Source: Lachnospiraceae bacterium (GTDB lineage Bacteria; Bacillota; Clostridia; Lachnospirales; Lachnospiraceae). From it: a stretch of 64,000 nucleotides of DNA. Under the pieces are notes generated by a model, which saw only the letters and a list, made by a program, of their open reading frames with translations, had not been told where the DNA came from and ran no database searches. The stretch spans positions 124,001-188,000 of the forward strand of contig CAJTGB010000003.1 of the NCBI GenBank assembly GCA_910575835.1, written 5' to 3'. A program made the position numbers and the translations under genes. Positions 7,481 through 16,980 of the stretch are shown here, piece by piece. Position 1 is the stretch's first letter, and every line of letters begins with the position of its first letter.

Positions 7481-8368
7481 TTATGACTCTTCTTTTCTCA
7501 CAAAATCAATAAATTCTTTCTCCCGCTTATTCAGACGGTAATTCTTCTCCGTCACAAAGACAGAACATAGGAAGATATTTTTATCTTCAAAAGGAAGCAG
7601 TACAAACTCACTGTTATTCTCCGGAAATTTCGGAGGATACGCCATTGATGTCAGATACTCTCCACTCCTTAAAACATCATTAAAACTCCCCCTGTCAGAC
7701 ACCTCCAAGAGATGCGGATGCTCTTCAATACCCAGAATGCTCAAATACTTCTTGGAGCATTCGTCACCATATGTCACATAAGGATAATCGTTCAGATTCT
7801 CTACCTTCATTCCCGGCATACCGGCAAGCGGATGCTTCTTATTCATATACGCATATATTTGCATAGGCTTTAAAAATTCCGTGGCAAGAAGGTCATATTC
7901 CGCGATCATTTCCATATAATTACGATATTTTTCCTTTACAAAAAATATTATCCCTATGGTACTGTCTCCCGCCGATACGGATTCGAGCACTTCCTTACTC
8001 CCCATCTCCTTGATCTTATCAGCGCATTTATAATCTGACATATTATGAAATCTCAGAAATTTGTCCATCACATATGCTGCATAATAGCAGGAAATATTAA
8101 GCCTCTGCTCTTCCTCATCCGCATTCATCTCACGGATCCTCTTAAGCTCAAGAAGGATCGTCTTCGCACTTCTTATGAATTCCTTTCCTTCTCTTGTGAG
8201 GGTAATCCCCGCCGCCGTCCTGTTGAAGATACGATAGCCCAACTCATCTTCAAGGCTCTTTATCATACCGCTCAGATAGGGCTGCGACATATACAGGTTC
8301 TGCGATGCTTTCCTGATGGAACCAGCTCTTGCCACCGATACTGCATATTCCAGATGATGAAAATTCAT
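7481..8368 (-). CDS. LysR family regulator of the first DUF5058/M20 module
   Basis: 295-residue LysR-type regulator: winged helix-turn-helix at residues 1-65 (HHLEYAVSVARAGSIRKASQNLYMSQPYLSGMIK region) and a periplasmic-binding-like effector domain from ~90. It is transcribed divergently from the DUF5058 membrane protein, partner and M20 amidohydrolase genes at 8510-11260, the standard position for a LysR controlling its neighbour. The 141-bp spacer holds an 18-bp imperfect palindrome (8385-8402). The coinducer is presumably the transported compound or its hydrolysis product, but nothing in the sequence names it. Confidence 0.88.
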   Translation of the reverse strand: MNFHHLEYAVSVARAGSIRKASQNLYMSQPYLSGMIKSLEDELGYRIFNRTAAGITLTREGKEFIRSAKTILLELKRIREMNADEEEQRLNISCYYAAYVMDKFLRFHNMSDYKCADKIKEMGSKEVLESVSAGDSTIGIIFFVKEKYRNYMEMIAEYDLLATEFLKPMQIYAYMNKKHPLAGMPGMKVENLNDYPYVTYGDECSKKYLSILGIEEHPHLLEVSDRGSFNDVLRSGEYLTSMAYPPKFPENNSEFVLLPFEDKNIFLCSVFVTEKNYRLNKREKEFIDFVRKEES

Positions 8369-8384
8369 ACATTTCCTCCCAACT

Positions 8385-8402
8385 TATAACTAATTACTTA
8401 TA
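8385..8402. promoter_or_regulatory. Candidate LysR operator
   Basis: TATAACTAATTACTTATA, an 18-bp near-palindrome (16 of 18 positions symmetrical) with the T-N11-A form of LysR sites, about 17 bp upstream of the LysR start in the divergent spacer. Confidence 0.45.
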
Positions 8403-8509
8403 TCTTCTCATACTTTTCAGGATAACGCAAATCATTTGTCCCATGTTATCATCTTCAATAAGCAAAGAAATGAAACGAAACAAAATCAACAAAACAAAGG
8501 AGAACAAAA

Positions 8510-9241
8510 ATGAAAGACTATCTATCAATCGCCAATTCTACACTCATGGCCGCCGCATGCGGAATCGTCATCCTCTATGTTCTGGGGCAATCCCTTTTCT
8601 TTATGCGCCGCGCATGGAAACGTGGTAAAGAGATTGGGATGGACACAAAAGTAATGAGAAAAACTGTGAGTGGAAGCGCATTATTTTCCGTTGTCCCAAG
8701 TATTCCCATACTCATTATCCTTGTCATGCTGATGTCCGTATTAGGAAATTACTTCCCATGGCTCCGCCTTTCAGTCATAGGTTCAAGTTCCTATGAAAAC
8801 GTGGCTGCAAATATTGCCGCACGGTCATTCGGACTTCTCTCTTACACAGACGAAGGCTACAATGCATCCATCTTCATCAGTACTTTGTGGGCAATGTCTA
8901 TCTGCATCCTCTATGAACCTCTACTGATTATGTTCGGGCAAAAGAGTCTGGATAAAGGAATGACCAAACTTAAGAAGAGCAAACCTATCTTCTACAATCT
9001 GTTGATCGATGGAATATTTATCGCCATGATGAGCTGGTTCTGCGCCCCCTACCTGACATACTGGACAGAGAAACCGGAACAACTCCTGTCCCTGGCAGCC
9101 CTGGTTACCGGCGGCGGCGCCGCGCTCTTATTCAACTGGCTCGCCAAAAAGACCAATCGGCATTTCCTGACTGAAATGTCGTTCCCGGGCGGTATGCTGG
9201 TCGGAATGCTCGGTGCATATATTGCAAATCTATTCTTATAA
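8510..9241 (+). CDS. DUF5058 family membrane protein (transporter subunit candidate)
   Basis: 243-residue integral membrane protein with about six hydrophobic segments (~15-35, 58-80, 125-145, 165-185, 190-210, 222-242). It starts at an ATG 7 nt after AAAGGAG. The sequence resembles the family annotated DUF5058 and is a paralogue of the protein at 16981-17694: both have an N-terminal helix ending LGQSLFFMRRAWK / QATFFLRHALK, then the motif AxFSVVPSIPILI / AISSIGPSFSIVV. Each copy is followed or preceded by the same second membrane protein and an M20 amidohydrolase. I infer a two-subunit secondary transporter; no transport function has been shown here. Confidence 0.8.
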   Translation: MKDYLSIANSTLMAAACGIVILYVLGQSLFFMRRAWKRGKEIGMDTKVMRKTVSGSALFSVVPSIPILIILVMLMSVLGNYFPWLRLSVIGSSSYENVAANIAARSFGLLSYTDEGYNASIFISTLWAMSICILYEPLLIMFGQKSLDKGMTKLKKSKPIFYNLLIDGIFIAMMSWFCAPYLTYWTEKPEQLLSLAALVTGGGAALLFNWLAKKTNRHFLTEMSFPGGMLVGMLGAYIANLFL

Positions 9242-9272
9242 TGACACACATTAGTCAGATCGGAGGTATCTT

Positions 9273-9983
9273 ATGAAAAAAGAAGCTGCTAACACTCAGG
9301 AAACCTATACGAATAATACTCACCGCATCGGTAAGCTCAGTACATTGATTGCAATATTACTGATCCTGATGGTCCCTGCGGTCATCACTATGATATATGG
9401 AAAGGATGTAAAGATCCAGATCTCCAACACCATCAGCGCAATTATTACACTGTCAGCAATCTACGGGGTAGTAAGCGTGGTAGAGGTCGTATCATTCTCA
9501 CCTTTCCTTGGTTCGGCAGGAACCTATCTTTCCTTTATCACCGGAAATATCATGAATATGAAGCTCCCTGCCGCAACCAATGCACTCCGGGTAAATAATG
9601 TAGAACGCGGGACAGACGAGGGGGAAGTGATCACCACTCTTGCCATCGGCGCATCTTCTGTCGTCACAACAGTCGTCCTGTTCTTGGGCATGCTTTTTCT
9701 CGGCAGACTGTTGGTTCCGGTCATTACAGGTCCCGCCCTTGCGCCTGCATTCAACAACGTTACGCCCGCTCTGACCGGAGCGCTTGCCGCGCCTTATTTC
9801 ATGAAAAACGGGAAACTCAGTATTCCCACAGTCATTGCAGGCTGCCTTTTATATCTCATTCTCGGATATGACTTTATATCGTCCGGGTACAGCTTCTTCA
9901 TGCTGGGCTTTATCGTTATCAGTTTCTTATGCTACCTTCTTCTCTATAAGGCAGGTATCGTGAAAGAAAAACCGAAACGTTAA
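9273..9983 (+). CDS. Partner membrane protein of DUF5058
   Basis: 236-residue membrane protein, about six hydrophobic segments, starting 31 nt after the DUF5058 gene with GGAGG before the ATG. It contains the motif FLGSAGTYLSFITGNIMNMK (~83-102), which reappears as ILGSAAMYMGYIAGNVKNIR in the paralogue at 16232-16960; the conserved GSA..Y....GN.-N-- pattern looks like a substrate or subunit contact. The cytoplasmic N-terminus is hydrophilic (~1-22). Consistent pairing with DUF5058 in both modules suggests one heteromeric carrier. I know no characterised member; the transport role is inferred from topology and linkage to a hydrolase. Confidence 0.75.
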   Translation: MKKEAANTQETYTNNTHRIGKLSTLIAILLILMVPAVITMIYGKDVKIQISNTISAIITLSAIYGVVSVVEVVSFSPFLGSAGTYLSFITGNIMNMKLPAATNALRVNNVERGTDEGEVITTLAIGASSVVTTVVLFLGMLFLGRLLVPVITGPALAPAFNNVTPALTGALAAPYFMKNGKLSIPTVIAGCLLYLILGYDFISSGYSFFMLGFIVISFLCYLLLYKAGIVKEKPKR

Positions 9984-10090
9984 TATATCAGCCAGCCGAT
10001 ACTCCGCCCAGTTGGCAGGATGGTGCTGTCGGCGGATGTATGGTTAAGAAGACAATTTTCAGAATAATAAAAGAAAAGAGGATTTTTGAA

Positions 10091-11260
10091 ATGAAGAATC
10101 AGATTCTACAAGAAGCAAAAAATATGCAGGAAGAACTCACCAAATGGCGGCATTCTCTCCACAGAATCCCGGAACTTGGCATTCATCTTCCCAAAACCAC
10201 CACATTTGTTAAAGAACGGCTTGCAGAAATGGACATAGCATTTACAGAATACGGGGAATGCTCCTGTATCACGGCCGTTCTGGGTACAGGCGGCAGATGC
10301 TTTCTTCTGCGCGGCGATATGGACGGCCTGCCCATGCACGAAGAATCCGATGTAAGCTTTGCATCAGAAAACGGATGTATGCACTCCTGCGGACACGATC
10401 TGCATACCGCCATACTCTTAGGTGCCGCAAAACTCCTGAAAAGGCATGAGCATGAACTGAAAGGAACTGTAAAGCTTATGTTTCAGGCTGGGGAAGAAAC
10501 CTTTGAAGGGGCAAAAGCCGCCATCAAAGCCGGTATCCTGGAAAATCCCCGCGCCGAAGCCGCATTTGCAATGCATGTTGCGTCCATTGCACCTGCCAAT
10601 ACGATCATCTACGGCGATTACCCCATGGCAGCTGTCTACGGCTTCCGGATCACACTTACCGGGAAAGGCACCCACGGATCGACGCCTCAGCTTGGCATCG
10701 ACCCAATCAATACCGGCGTACATATCTATCTCGCATTACAGGAACTGATCTCAAGAGAAATCTCTTCTACCGAGGAGGCTGCTCTTACCATAGGACGTTT
10801 TGACGCAGGCAATGTATCCAATGTCATTCCGGAACATGCGGTCCTTGAAGGTACCTTACGGACCTTCAGACCCGAGCTCCGTTCCATGATGATCCGGCGT
10901 ATTGACGAGGTAGTCCGTTCCGTCGCCAAGACATACCGTACAGAAGTGGAAATTGAAGTGTTAAGCGATGTCCCTCCGGTGGCATGCAGCCCGGAACTGA
11001 ATCAGAAGATTCTGACATCCATCCATGGTCTGGACAATGAGATCAAGACGCTTCCCTATTATCACGTGATGGGTTCCGAAGATTTTGCTTTTATCTCCGA
11101 GAGGATTCCATCCAGCTATTTCGGTCTCGGCGCGGGAATTGAAGACCAGTCAAAATGGCTTGGACAGCATAACCCAAAAGTACGATTCTCTGATGAGTGT
11201 CTTCCTCTTGGCGCGGCAATCTACGCAAAAGCCGCCATAGATTGGCTGGATGAACACTAA
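10091..11260 (+). CDS. M20 family amidohydrolase (peptidase M20D-like)
   Basis: Zinc/manganese-dependent amidohydrolase of the hippurate / N-acyl-amino-acid / amide hydrolase group. Metal ligands are visible: HSCGHD (~99-104), QAGEET glutamates (~136-138), AMHV histidine (~161) and QHNPKVRF near the C-terminus (~361). The dimerisation (lid) domain lies at ~180-290 with GKGTHGSTPQ. ATG at 10091 is chosen because it begins MKNQILQEAKNMQEEL like the paralogue at 15039-16235 and follows AGAGGA; an ATG at 10040 would add 17 residues. Third gene of the LysR-controlled module. Substrate unknown, probably an N-acylated or carbamoylated amino acid imported by the two membrane proteins. Confidence 0.88.
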   Translation: MKNQILQEAKNMQEELTKWRHSLHRIPELGIHLPKTTTFVKERLAEMDIAFTEYGECSCITAVLGTGGRCFLLRGDMDGLPMHEESDVSFASENGCMHSCGHDLHTAILLGAAKLLKRHEHELKGTVKLMFQAGEETFEGAKAAIKAGILENPRAEAAFAMHVASIAPANTIIYGDYPMAAVYGFRITLTGKGTHGSTPQLGIDPINTGVHIYLALQELISREISSTEEAALTIGRFDAGNVSNVIPEHAVLEGTLRTFRPELRSMMIRRIDEVVRSVAKTYRTEVEIEVLSDVPPVACSPELNQKILTSIHGLDNEIKTLPYYHVMGSEDFAFISERIPSSYFGLGAGIEDQSKWLGQHNPKVRFSDECLPLGAAIYAKAAIDWLDEH

Positions 11261-11379
11261 TTTTTGCAGTATCATTTCCGTGAGATTGTATGGACCTCCA
11301 CTTGACGAAGTGCAAAAACCGAAAGCAGAACGGACAGCATAATAAAACTGCAGGCCGGGAATCTAAAAACAGATCAAAC

Positions 11380-12261
11380 TCAAACTACTGACAGACTACT
11401 TTTTCTCTGCCCGTCTACTGTGATCAACAGAATACTCATAATGACCAGTATCCCCCCGACGGTAATACCCACCGTTACCGGATCGCGGAACCAGACTGTC
11501 GCAAATACTACGCTTATCACCGGCTCAAGCATTGATACAAAGGAAGCTGTAGATGCGCCGAGCCGGCTGACTCCATACAGCATCAGGAAGAACCCGCCTG
11601 CTGAAAACAAGCCTGACCCTACGATCAGCATCACCCATTCCGGCGCTCCCTGCGGTATGGTAAATGTATTGGTTGTCACTGACAGCAAAAAGTATATGAG
11701 CGAGCCCGGTATGGTTATATACAGAAGCTTTACTTCAATCGGCAGTTCATTGGCCGGTCCCTTCTCATTCGCAATCAGATAGCCGCTATAGGTAAATGCA
11801 GATGCAACGGCCAGTACAACGCCTATAACCGGCATCGCCCCTCCTGCTCCGGTAAGGAAAACCATTCCCAGAACAGATACTCCTATCGCAGCAAACTGGA
11901 GTCTGGTGAATCCTTCTTTGAACAGTGTTCCCATAATAATGCACACAATTGACGGATACAGGAAATTGAGCATCATCGTAGTTCCGACCGGCAAAAACAG
12001 GTAACTTGAATTTAGCAAAACGCCTGTCAGAAGCTGACCGAATATTCCCATTAAAACACACTGGAGCAGTTGTCCTTTTCTGATCTTCAGGCTCCTCTTC
12101 TTCAGATTTATAAGTAAAAGACATACTATATTTGTTGTCAGATTTGTAAAAAACAGTAAACTGTATATAGAAAGTCCATTCATCAATAATTGTTTCTGCA
12201 TCGTAGGCATGATCCCCAAAAGCGCCGCCGCTCCGGCAACGCAGAGAAGCCCTGTTATCAT
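11380..12261 (-). CDS. DMT superfamily (EamA) transporter
   Basis: 293-residue membrane protein with ten hydrophobic segments in two five-helix halves, typical of EamA drug/metabolite transporters; the second EamA repeat ends FVSMLEPVISVVFATVWFRDPVTVG, a classic family motif. RBS AAGGAGAGG precedes the ATG. It is the last gene of the long minus-strand operon (23072 to 11380), 22 nt after the ornithine-cyclodeaminase-family gene, and may export a product such as an amino acid. Direction and substrate cannot be read from sequence. Confidence 0.88.
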   Translation of the reverse strand: MITGLLCVAGAAALLGIMPTMQKQLLMNGLSIYSLLFFTNLTTNIVCLLLINLKKRSLKIRKGQLLQCVLMGIFGQLLTGVLLNSSYLFLPVGTTMMLNFLYPSIVCIIMGTLFKEGFTRLQFAAIGVSVLGMVFLTGAGGAMPVIGVVLAVASAFTYSGYLIANEKGPANELPIEVKLLYITIPGSLIYFLLSVTTNTFTIPQGAPEWVMLIVGSGLFSAGGFFLMLYGVSRLGASTASFVSMLEPVISVVFATVWFRDPVTVGITVGGILVIMSILLITVDGQRKSSLSVV

Positions 12262-12283
12262 ATAAATCCTCTCCTTTATCCTC

Positions 12284-13267
12284 TTATATTTGAATCCTTA
12301 CGCCGTCCTTTTTTTCTGCTGCTTTTTGACAAACCAGATCTGCACAGGCAACATCATATACCCCCAGGCCCATATGTGTATATACGATGATCTCCCTGCC
12401 GGACTCTCTTCCCTGTATCATGCCGGCAGCTGCCTTGGGAAGTTCCCCGTATATATCCTCATCATTTAAGTCCTGCCCATGCGACATTTCCTTGCTGTCA
12501 ATGATTTCTTTCCTGTCTGTCCGCAGATTTCCTACAAACCACTTATCTGCCTTGTATGAGATTGCTGGATCTATATCGATAAAACCGTTCAGCGCTATAA
12601 CCGTAACTCCGGGAGTTAAGTCTTCATATTTTAATAAGACCTCCCTGCTGCTTGTAGCTGCCAGTATTACGTCTGCATCTTTTCCTGCCTCACGGCTGTC
12701 TTCCACATATTCCAGCCGAACTCTTTTTTCAAACATTTTTTTCATTGACTCAAAAGCTTCTTTTCTCCGGCAGTATACCTTTACTGATTCAATTTCAGGA
12801 AATTCACACAGGAACCCTCTTATTCCGCAGACTGCCTGCGAACCGTTCCCGAGTACAGACAAGGTTTTCAAAGGCCCTTTTTGAAGGCACCTGGCTGCCG
12901 CGACTCCATGACCGCCGGCAGTTCTCATCGCCGTTATATCTGTCACATTCACAATTGCTTTTAAGGAACCTGTTGTCATATCATTCAATACAACAATATT
13001 GTCGTGGCTGAACGGATACCCGCAAGCCGGATCTGTATAACAGTTGATCCACTTAAAGCCCAGTATATTATCCTCTGGGAGACATGCCGGCATATGCAGG
13101 AATTCATTTCCAGTATGAATTCCTGCCGGAAGGAAAGTATGCTCTCCCTCTATGAATATATCCTTTTTCCAATTCTTCCATATTCTCTTTATCACGGATA
13201 TCACATCTTCCGGTGTCAGGTACTTATTCACCGTCTCACGGTTCAGATAGATAAATTCTCTGTCCAT
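12284..13267 (-). CDS. Ornithine cyclodeaminase / mu-crystallin family protein
   Basis: 327-residue NAD(P)-dependent enzyme of the family that includes ornithine cyclodeaminase, alanine dehydrogenase and ketimine reductase. Seen: TDITAMRTAGGHGVAAARCL (~109-128; Arg and Thr substrate region), Rossmann motif LSVLGNGSQA (~136-145; family form GxGxQ, here GNGSQ), and DVILAATSS (~199). A second family member is at 57952-58941 but is quite different in sequence. Located in the molybdoenzyme operon, 33 nt after the ferredoxin gene, it probably handles an amino acid or cyclic imine made by the pathway. True ornithine specificity is not implied. Confidence 0.85.
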   Translation of the reverse strand: MDREFIYLNRETVNKYLTPEDVISVIKRIWKNWKKDIFIEGEHTFLPAGIHTGNEFLHMPACLPEDNILGFKWINCYTDPACGYPFSHDNIVVLNDMTTGSLKAIVNVTDITAMRTAGGHGVAAARCLQKGPLKTLSVLGNGSQAVCGIRGFLCEFPEIESVKVYCRRKEAFESMKKMFEKRVRLEYVEDSREAGKDADVILAATSSREVLLKYEDLTPGVTVIALNGFIDIDPAISYKADKWFVGNLRTDRKEIIDSKEMSHGQDLNDEDIYGELPKAAAGMIQGRESGREIIVYTHMGLGVYDVACADLVCQKAAEKKDGVRIQI

Positions 13268-13299
13268 TCTGTTCGCCCTCCACGATTACTGGCCGTCTT

Positions 13300-13755
13300 C
13301 TATAACTCTTCACATTCGGTTCTATCCACGCATCTGAGCGCTCCGGTAGGGCAGTTGGCCACACAGGCCGGTTCAAGCCCATTCTTGACTCTGACTGCGC
13401 AGCCGCCGCATTTTATCATCTTCCCGTCTTTTCCGTAACACGGTGCGCCATAGGGGCAAGCCATTGCACAGCTGTGACAGCCGATACAGTTCTCATTATC
13501 ATACACGGTGAAGCCTATCTCCTCATCCTTTTTCAGACAGTTACAGGGACAGGCCGAGATGCAGGGAGCGTCTTCACAATGGAAGCAGGCAATAGAATAA
13601 TATTCATATCCTCCATCTGCCCCTTCAAGATCCCTGACAATCCGGAATGCAGAAGCGCCTTCTGTCACATCCAGATCATTCTGATCCATACACGCAACTG
13701 CACAGGCACCGCAGGCAGAGCATTTGTCCGCATTAAGTTCTATTACTTTTCCCAT
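13300..13755 (-). CDS. Four-cluster 4Fe-4S ferredoxin subunit (DmsB/HybA type)
   Basis: 151-residue soluble iron-sulfur protein. Four cysteine groups are visible: CSACGACAVAC (~12-22), CFHCEDAPCISACPCNC (~57-73), CIGCHSCAMACPYGAPC (~90-106) and CGGC with ACVANCP (~116-135), the pattern of electron-transfer subunits of DMSO-reductase-family enzymes. It overlaps the FAD oxidoreductase gene upstream by 13 nt, indicating translational coupling, and serves the molybdopterin oxidoreductase of the same operon (17720-19855). Likely path: NAD(P)H, FAD protein, this ferredoxin, molybdenum site, or the reverse. No membrane anchor subunit is present. Confidence 0.9.
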   Translation of the reverse strand: MGKVIELNADKCSACGACAVACMDQNDLDVTEGASAFRIVRDLEGADGGYEYYSIACFHCEDAPCISACPCNCLKKDEEIGFTVYDNENCIGCHSCAMACPYGAPCYGKDGKMIKCGGCAVRVKNGLEPACVANCPTGALRCVDRTECEEL

Positions 13756-15020
13756 ACGTCTTCCTCCTGGCTGTTACTCTCAAGAAAGTTGATCAGTTTC
13801 TCTGGTATTCCTTCATTCAAGAGACGTACCTTTGAAACAGAATCCATCTGTCTGCCAGCCCCGCCGAATTTATTGATCATATACGCCTTTAACACTCCGC
13901 TGGCCCCATATGAATCAAGAAAATTCATACAGACTGGCTTATTATCTTTGACCCGTATTACGAATGCCTCTCCCTTTTCTTTATTTTCATAGAGAAATTC
14001 CTCTCCTTCGCTCTTCACATCTCCGAATCCGATAAAATCCATACCCATAAAATGTGTGATATTGTGGAGCATATTACCTTCATATTCTTTTACAACTCCT
14101 GCCATATTGGCTCCGGCTGTCTCTCCCTGTCTCGCCGCGTTATCCCATATACCGATGATCTGGTTGTCCCCTGTCTGCAGGTTGCAGCCTTCGCTGCAGT
14201 CTCCCGCACAATAGATATCCTGCATATTCGTTCTCATCCTTTTGTCAACCACTATCCCCCGGTTCACCTTGATATTCTCATCTGCGATCTCTGTATTTGC
14301 CCTTGTTCCAATACACATGAGCACCATATCACAGGATATACTTTCTCCGTCGGCAAATACCACTCTCTGCCCGTCTTCCTCGATTGCCTTAAGCGCCTTG
14401 GAAAAAGCAAGTTCAACTCCCATACCGGTAAGCCTTCTCTCAATTTCCGCTGCAACACAAGGAACAGCGGCCAACGGAAATATGTAAGGGGCCATATCTA
14501 CAAGCGTACAGTGGATTCCTCTTGCATGCAGCAATTCCACAAGCTTGATCCCCACCATGGACGCTCCTGCAACCACAGCCCTTTTTATCTCTCTTCCCTC
14601 CAGAATCTTTCTGACACGATCCGCATCTTCGATGGTCCTCATAGAAAAGACACGTTCGCTCTCATGCCCCGGAATCGGAGGTACAAACGCCCTTGCACCC
14701 GTGGAGATCAATATCTGGTCATAATACTGTGTTTTACCATCCTGTAATAAAACTGCCTTTTCTTCTGACAGCACCTTCTGAACCGATGTGGTAATTATAT
14801 GAAAATTATATTTTTGAGAAAGCTCTTCTATAGCTCCGAAAGGAAGCGTTGCTTCCCTCCGAAGTTTTCCACAGATATAATAGGTTGTCAGCATGGGATT
14901 CGCAGGCGCCCACTGTGTGTCAGTATAGACATCAATTTCACCCTGATAACCATGCTCGCGCATTGATCTTACCGCATGGTATCCCGCACATCCAAAACCC
15001 GCAACTGCCGTCTTCTGCAT
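13743..15020 (-). CDS. FAD/NAD(P)-dependent pyridine nucleotide-disulfide family oxidoreductase
   Basis: 425-residue flavoprotein: N-terminal FAD Rossmann region KTAVAGFGCAGYHA (~3-16), LISTGARAFVPPIPG (~104-118), NAD-binding AVVAGASMVGIKLVELL (~148-164), and FAD motif DIYCAGDCSE (~266-275). This matches NADH oxidase / ferredoxin- or rubredoxin-reductase-like enzymes, though the usual NADH-oxidase catalytic Cys near residue 42 is not obvious (YYIC at ~48-51 is the closest). It sits between the M20 gene (19 nt) and the ferredoxin gene (overlap). I infer that it links the molybdoenzyme's ferredoxin to NAD(P)H. Confidence 0.85.
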   Translation of the reverse strand: MQKTAVAGFGCAGYHAVRSMREHGYQGEIDVYTDTQWAPANPMLTTYYICGKLRREATLPFGAIEELSQKYNFHIITTSVQKVLSEEKAVLLQDGKTQYYDQILISTGARAFVPPIPGHESERVFSMRTIEDADRVRKILEGREIKRAVVAGASMVGIKLVELLHARGIHCTLVDMAPYIFPLAAVPCVAAEIERRLTGMGVELAFSKALKAIEEDGQRVVFADGESISCDMVLMCIGTRANTEIADENIKVNRGIVVDKRMRTNMQDIYCAGDCSEGCNLQTGDNQIIGIWDNAARQGETAGANMAGVVKEYEGNMLHNITHFMGMDFIGFGDVKSEGEEFLYENKEKGEAFVIRVKDNKPVCMNFLDSYGASGVLKAYMINKFGGAGRQMDSVSKVRLLNEGIPEKLINFLESNSQEEDVWEK

Positions 15021-15038
15021 CTTATTCTCCTCCTCATC

Positions 15039-16235
15039 TTACCGGCAATGTTCTTCCAGCCACCTTGAAGCCACATATGCCAGCACTGCCGCGCCGATAT
15101 ACATCACAGACTCGTCAAACACGATCTTGGGATTATGCATTGGCACATCTGCCCCCGCCTTCATACTTCCCGTAACAAGAAACATCTGGATTCCGGGCAC
15201 GAGGTCAAGAATATTAGAAAAATCCTCCGATGAAAAAGGAACAGCCTCTTCTCCCTCGATCACCAGGCCCTCCTGACCTAAAAGCTCTCTGATATACCCT
15301 GACACATCCTCAAATACTTCCGGATCATTATAAAGAGGCTGGCATCCTCCGTTCCATATGCATCTTGCTTCTGCGCGGAATGCTGCCGCGACAGACATCG
15401 TGATCTCTTCCACTCTCTGCCTGATGTACTTTCTGATCTCCTTGTCAAAAGTACGGAGCGTCCCTTCCATATACGCTGTATCCGGAATAATATTGGCCGC
15501 TGTACCCGCATGAAATGTACCCTGAGTCAGCACTGCGACATCTGATGCCTTGATCTCCCTTGTTATGATCTCCTGCAGCGCATTATATATATTCATCCCT
15601 GCCATGATCGGATCCACACCCTGATTGGGGAATGCGCCATGAGTTCCTACTCCCTCTATCTCAATCCGGTAAGAATCACAGGAAGCCATAGCCACACCTT
15701 CCGTGATCATAGTCATCTTTCCTGTATCATACTCGGACATTCCGTCTCCATGCATGGTAACGGCGGCATCTACCTTCGGATTCTCCAGTATTCCTTCCCG
15801 GATCATCATCGCCGCACCGGTAAAGGTTTCTTCCGCCGGCTGGAACATAAGCTTCACACAGCCTGGCAGTTCTGACTCATGGCTTTTCAAAAGGCTTGCG
15901 GCTCCAAGCAGCATTGCCGTATGCATATCGTGCCCGCATGCGTGCATATTACCGTTTTCCGAACGAAACGGAAGCTCCGTCTCCTCTCTCATGGGAAGCG
16001 CATCCATATCTGCCCTTAGCAATATACATCTGCCGGATTCCGGATCCCCGGCCAGGGCCGCAAGGCCGCTGTCCCCGAACTCCTGCGGCTGATATCCCAT
16101 CTGAACCAGTTTTTCCCTAACAAACTTCTTCGTCTGCGGAAGATTTTCCCCGATTTCCGGATACTGATGTATCTTTCTTCTGCATGCGACTAACTCTTCC
16201 TGGATTTTCTTCGCTTCTTCTAACAAATTTTTCAT
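15039..16235 (-). CDS. M20 family amidohydrolase (second copy)
   Basis: 398-residue metal-dependent amidohydrolase, paralogue of 10091-11260. Metal ligands: HACGHD (~97-102), PAEET (~133-137), TMHGD (~159) and PMHNPKIVF (~363). Lid-domain motif GVGTHGAFPNQGVDP (~195). It belongs to the amide/hippurate-hydrolase-like group that cleaves N-acyl amino acids or related amides in the cytoplasm. Its start overlaps the stop of the partner membrane protein gene by 4 nt (16232-16235), so uptake and hydrolysis are translationally coupled. In the molybdoenzyme operon it most likely performs the first or an early cleavage of the imported compound. Confidence 0.9.
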   Translation of the reverse strand: MKNLLEEAKKIQEELVACRRKIHQYPEIGENLPQTKKFVREKLVQMGYQPQEFGDSGLAALAGDPESGRCILLRADMDALPMREETELPFRSENGNMHACGHDMHTAMLLGAASLLKSHESELPGCVKLMFQPAEETFTGAAMMIREGILENPKVDAAVTMHGDGMSEYDTGKMTMITEGVAMASCDSYRIEIEGVGTHGAFPNQGVDPIMAGMNIYNALQEIITREIKASDVAVLTQGTFHAGTAANIIPDTAYMEGTLRTFDKEIRKYIRQRVEEITMSVAAAFRAEARCIWNGGCQPLYNDPEVFEDVSGYIRELLGQEGLVIEGEEAVPFSSEDFSNILDLVPGIQMFLVTGSMKAGADVPMHNPKIVFDESVMYIGAAVLAYVASRWLEEHCR

Positions 16236-16960
16236 TGTTCTTTCGCCTTTCCTCCCTGCATCCTGTAAATGATATATCCGATCAGAATCGTAATTCCAAT
16301 CGATGTGGACATACCGAAATCAACCAGAAAGCCAATTGTCCCTGTTTTCATCAGTGCAAAGATAATAATTGCAGGAACTGACCATTTCAGTGTCACGATC
16401 CACCCGGATTCGCTTATACGAAATGCCAGAAGGGCTCCGATAAGAGACGGAATTACATAGGTAAAAGCTTCAATGACGATCGGCGGAAGCACTGATACGA
16501 GAAAGCTTCCAAATACAACGATCACTGTCAGAATGATCAGATTGACATACACAGATATCGCCACTCCGACCGTAGTGATGATCTGCCCCTTTGGCTCTGC
16601 CGCACTTAATCCATATTTACTTCTGAGCTGTCTTGCCACCGGAACCCTTATATTCTTCACATTACCGGCTATATATCCCATATACATCGCTGCAGATCCT
16701 AAGATAGGAAACCATGTAAACGGTTCTGTCAGCCAGAATCCTATACATAAAGCTGTAATGGCAAACGCAACGTTAAGATATTTATCAATCGGCATCTGGT
16801 ATCCTTTGATAAAATACATATAAAGTACCGGAAGGAACGATAAAACTAATACGATCACAATCGAGAGACGCCCTACAATATGAACCTTTTTTGTATAATC
16901 TCCAGTAAATGCCTCTTCTATTTCTCTCTGATCTGTACTGACTATTTTTTCCTGTGTCAT
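16232..16960 (-). CDS. Partner membrane protein of DUF5058 (second copy)
   Basis: 242-residue integral membrane protein, paralogue of 9273-9983 with the shared GSA..Y....GN.KN-R motif (~91-107). About six hydrophobic segments follow a polar N-terminal ~28 residues. It lies between the DUF5058 gene (20 nt upstream) and the M20 gene (4-nt overlap), the same three families as in the first module but inside a larger operon. Predicted as one subunit of a two-protein carrier. Family otherwise uncharacterised to my knowledge. Confidence 0.75.
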   Translation of the reverse strand: MTQEKIVSTDQREIEEAFTGDYTKKVHIVGRLSIVIVLVLSFLPVLYMYFIKGYQMPIDKYLNVAFAITALCIGFWLTEPFTWFPILGSAAMYMGYIAGNVKNIRVPVARQLRSKYGLSAAEPKGQIITTVGVAISVYVNLIILTVIVVFGSFLVSVLPPIVIEAFTYVIPSLIGALLAFRISESGWIVTLKWSVPAIIIFALMKTGTIGFLVDFGMSTSIGITILIGYIIYRMQGGKAKEQ

Positions 16961-16980
16961 TCTATTTCCCTCCTCATTCT

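Noticed and set aside
11261-11379. Terminator between the convergent M20 and DMT genes
   Set aside because: Only a 5-bp stem (CACTT/AAGTG) without a following U-run.
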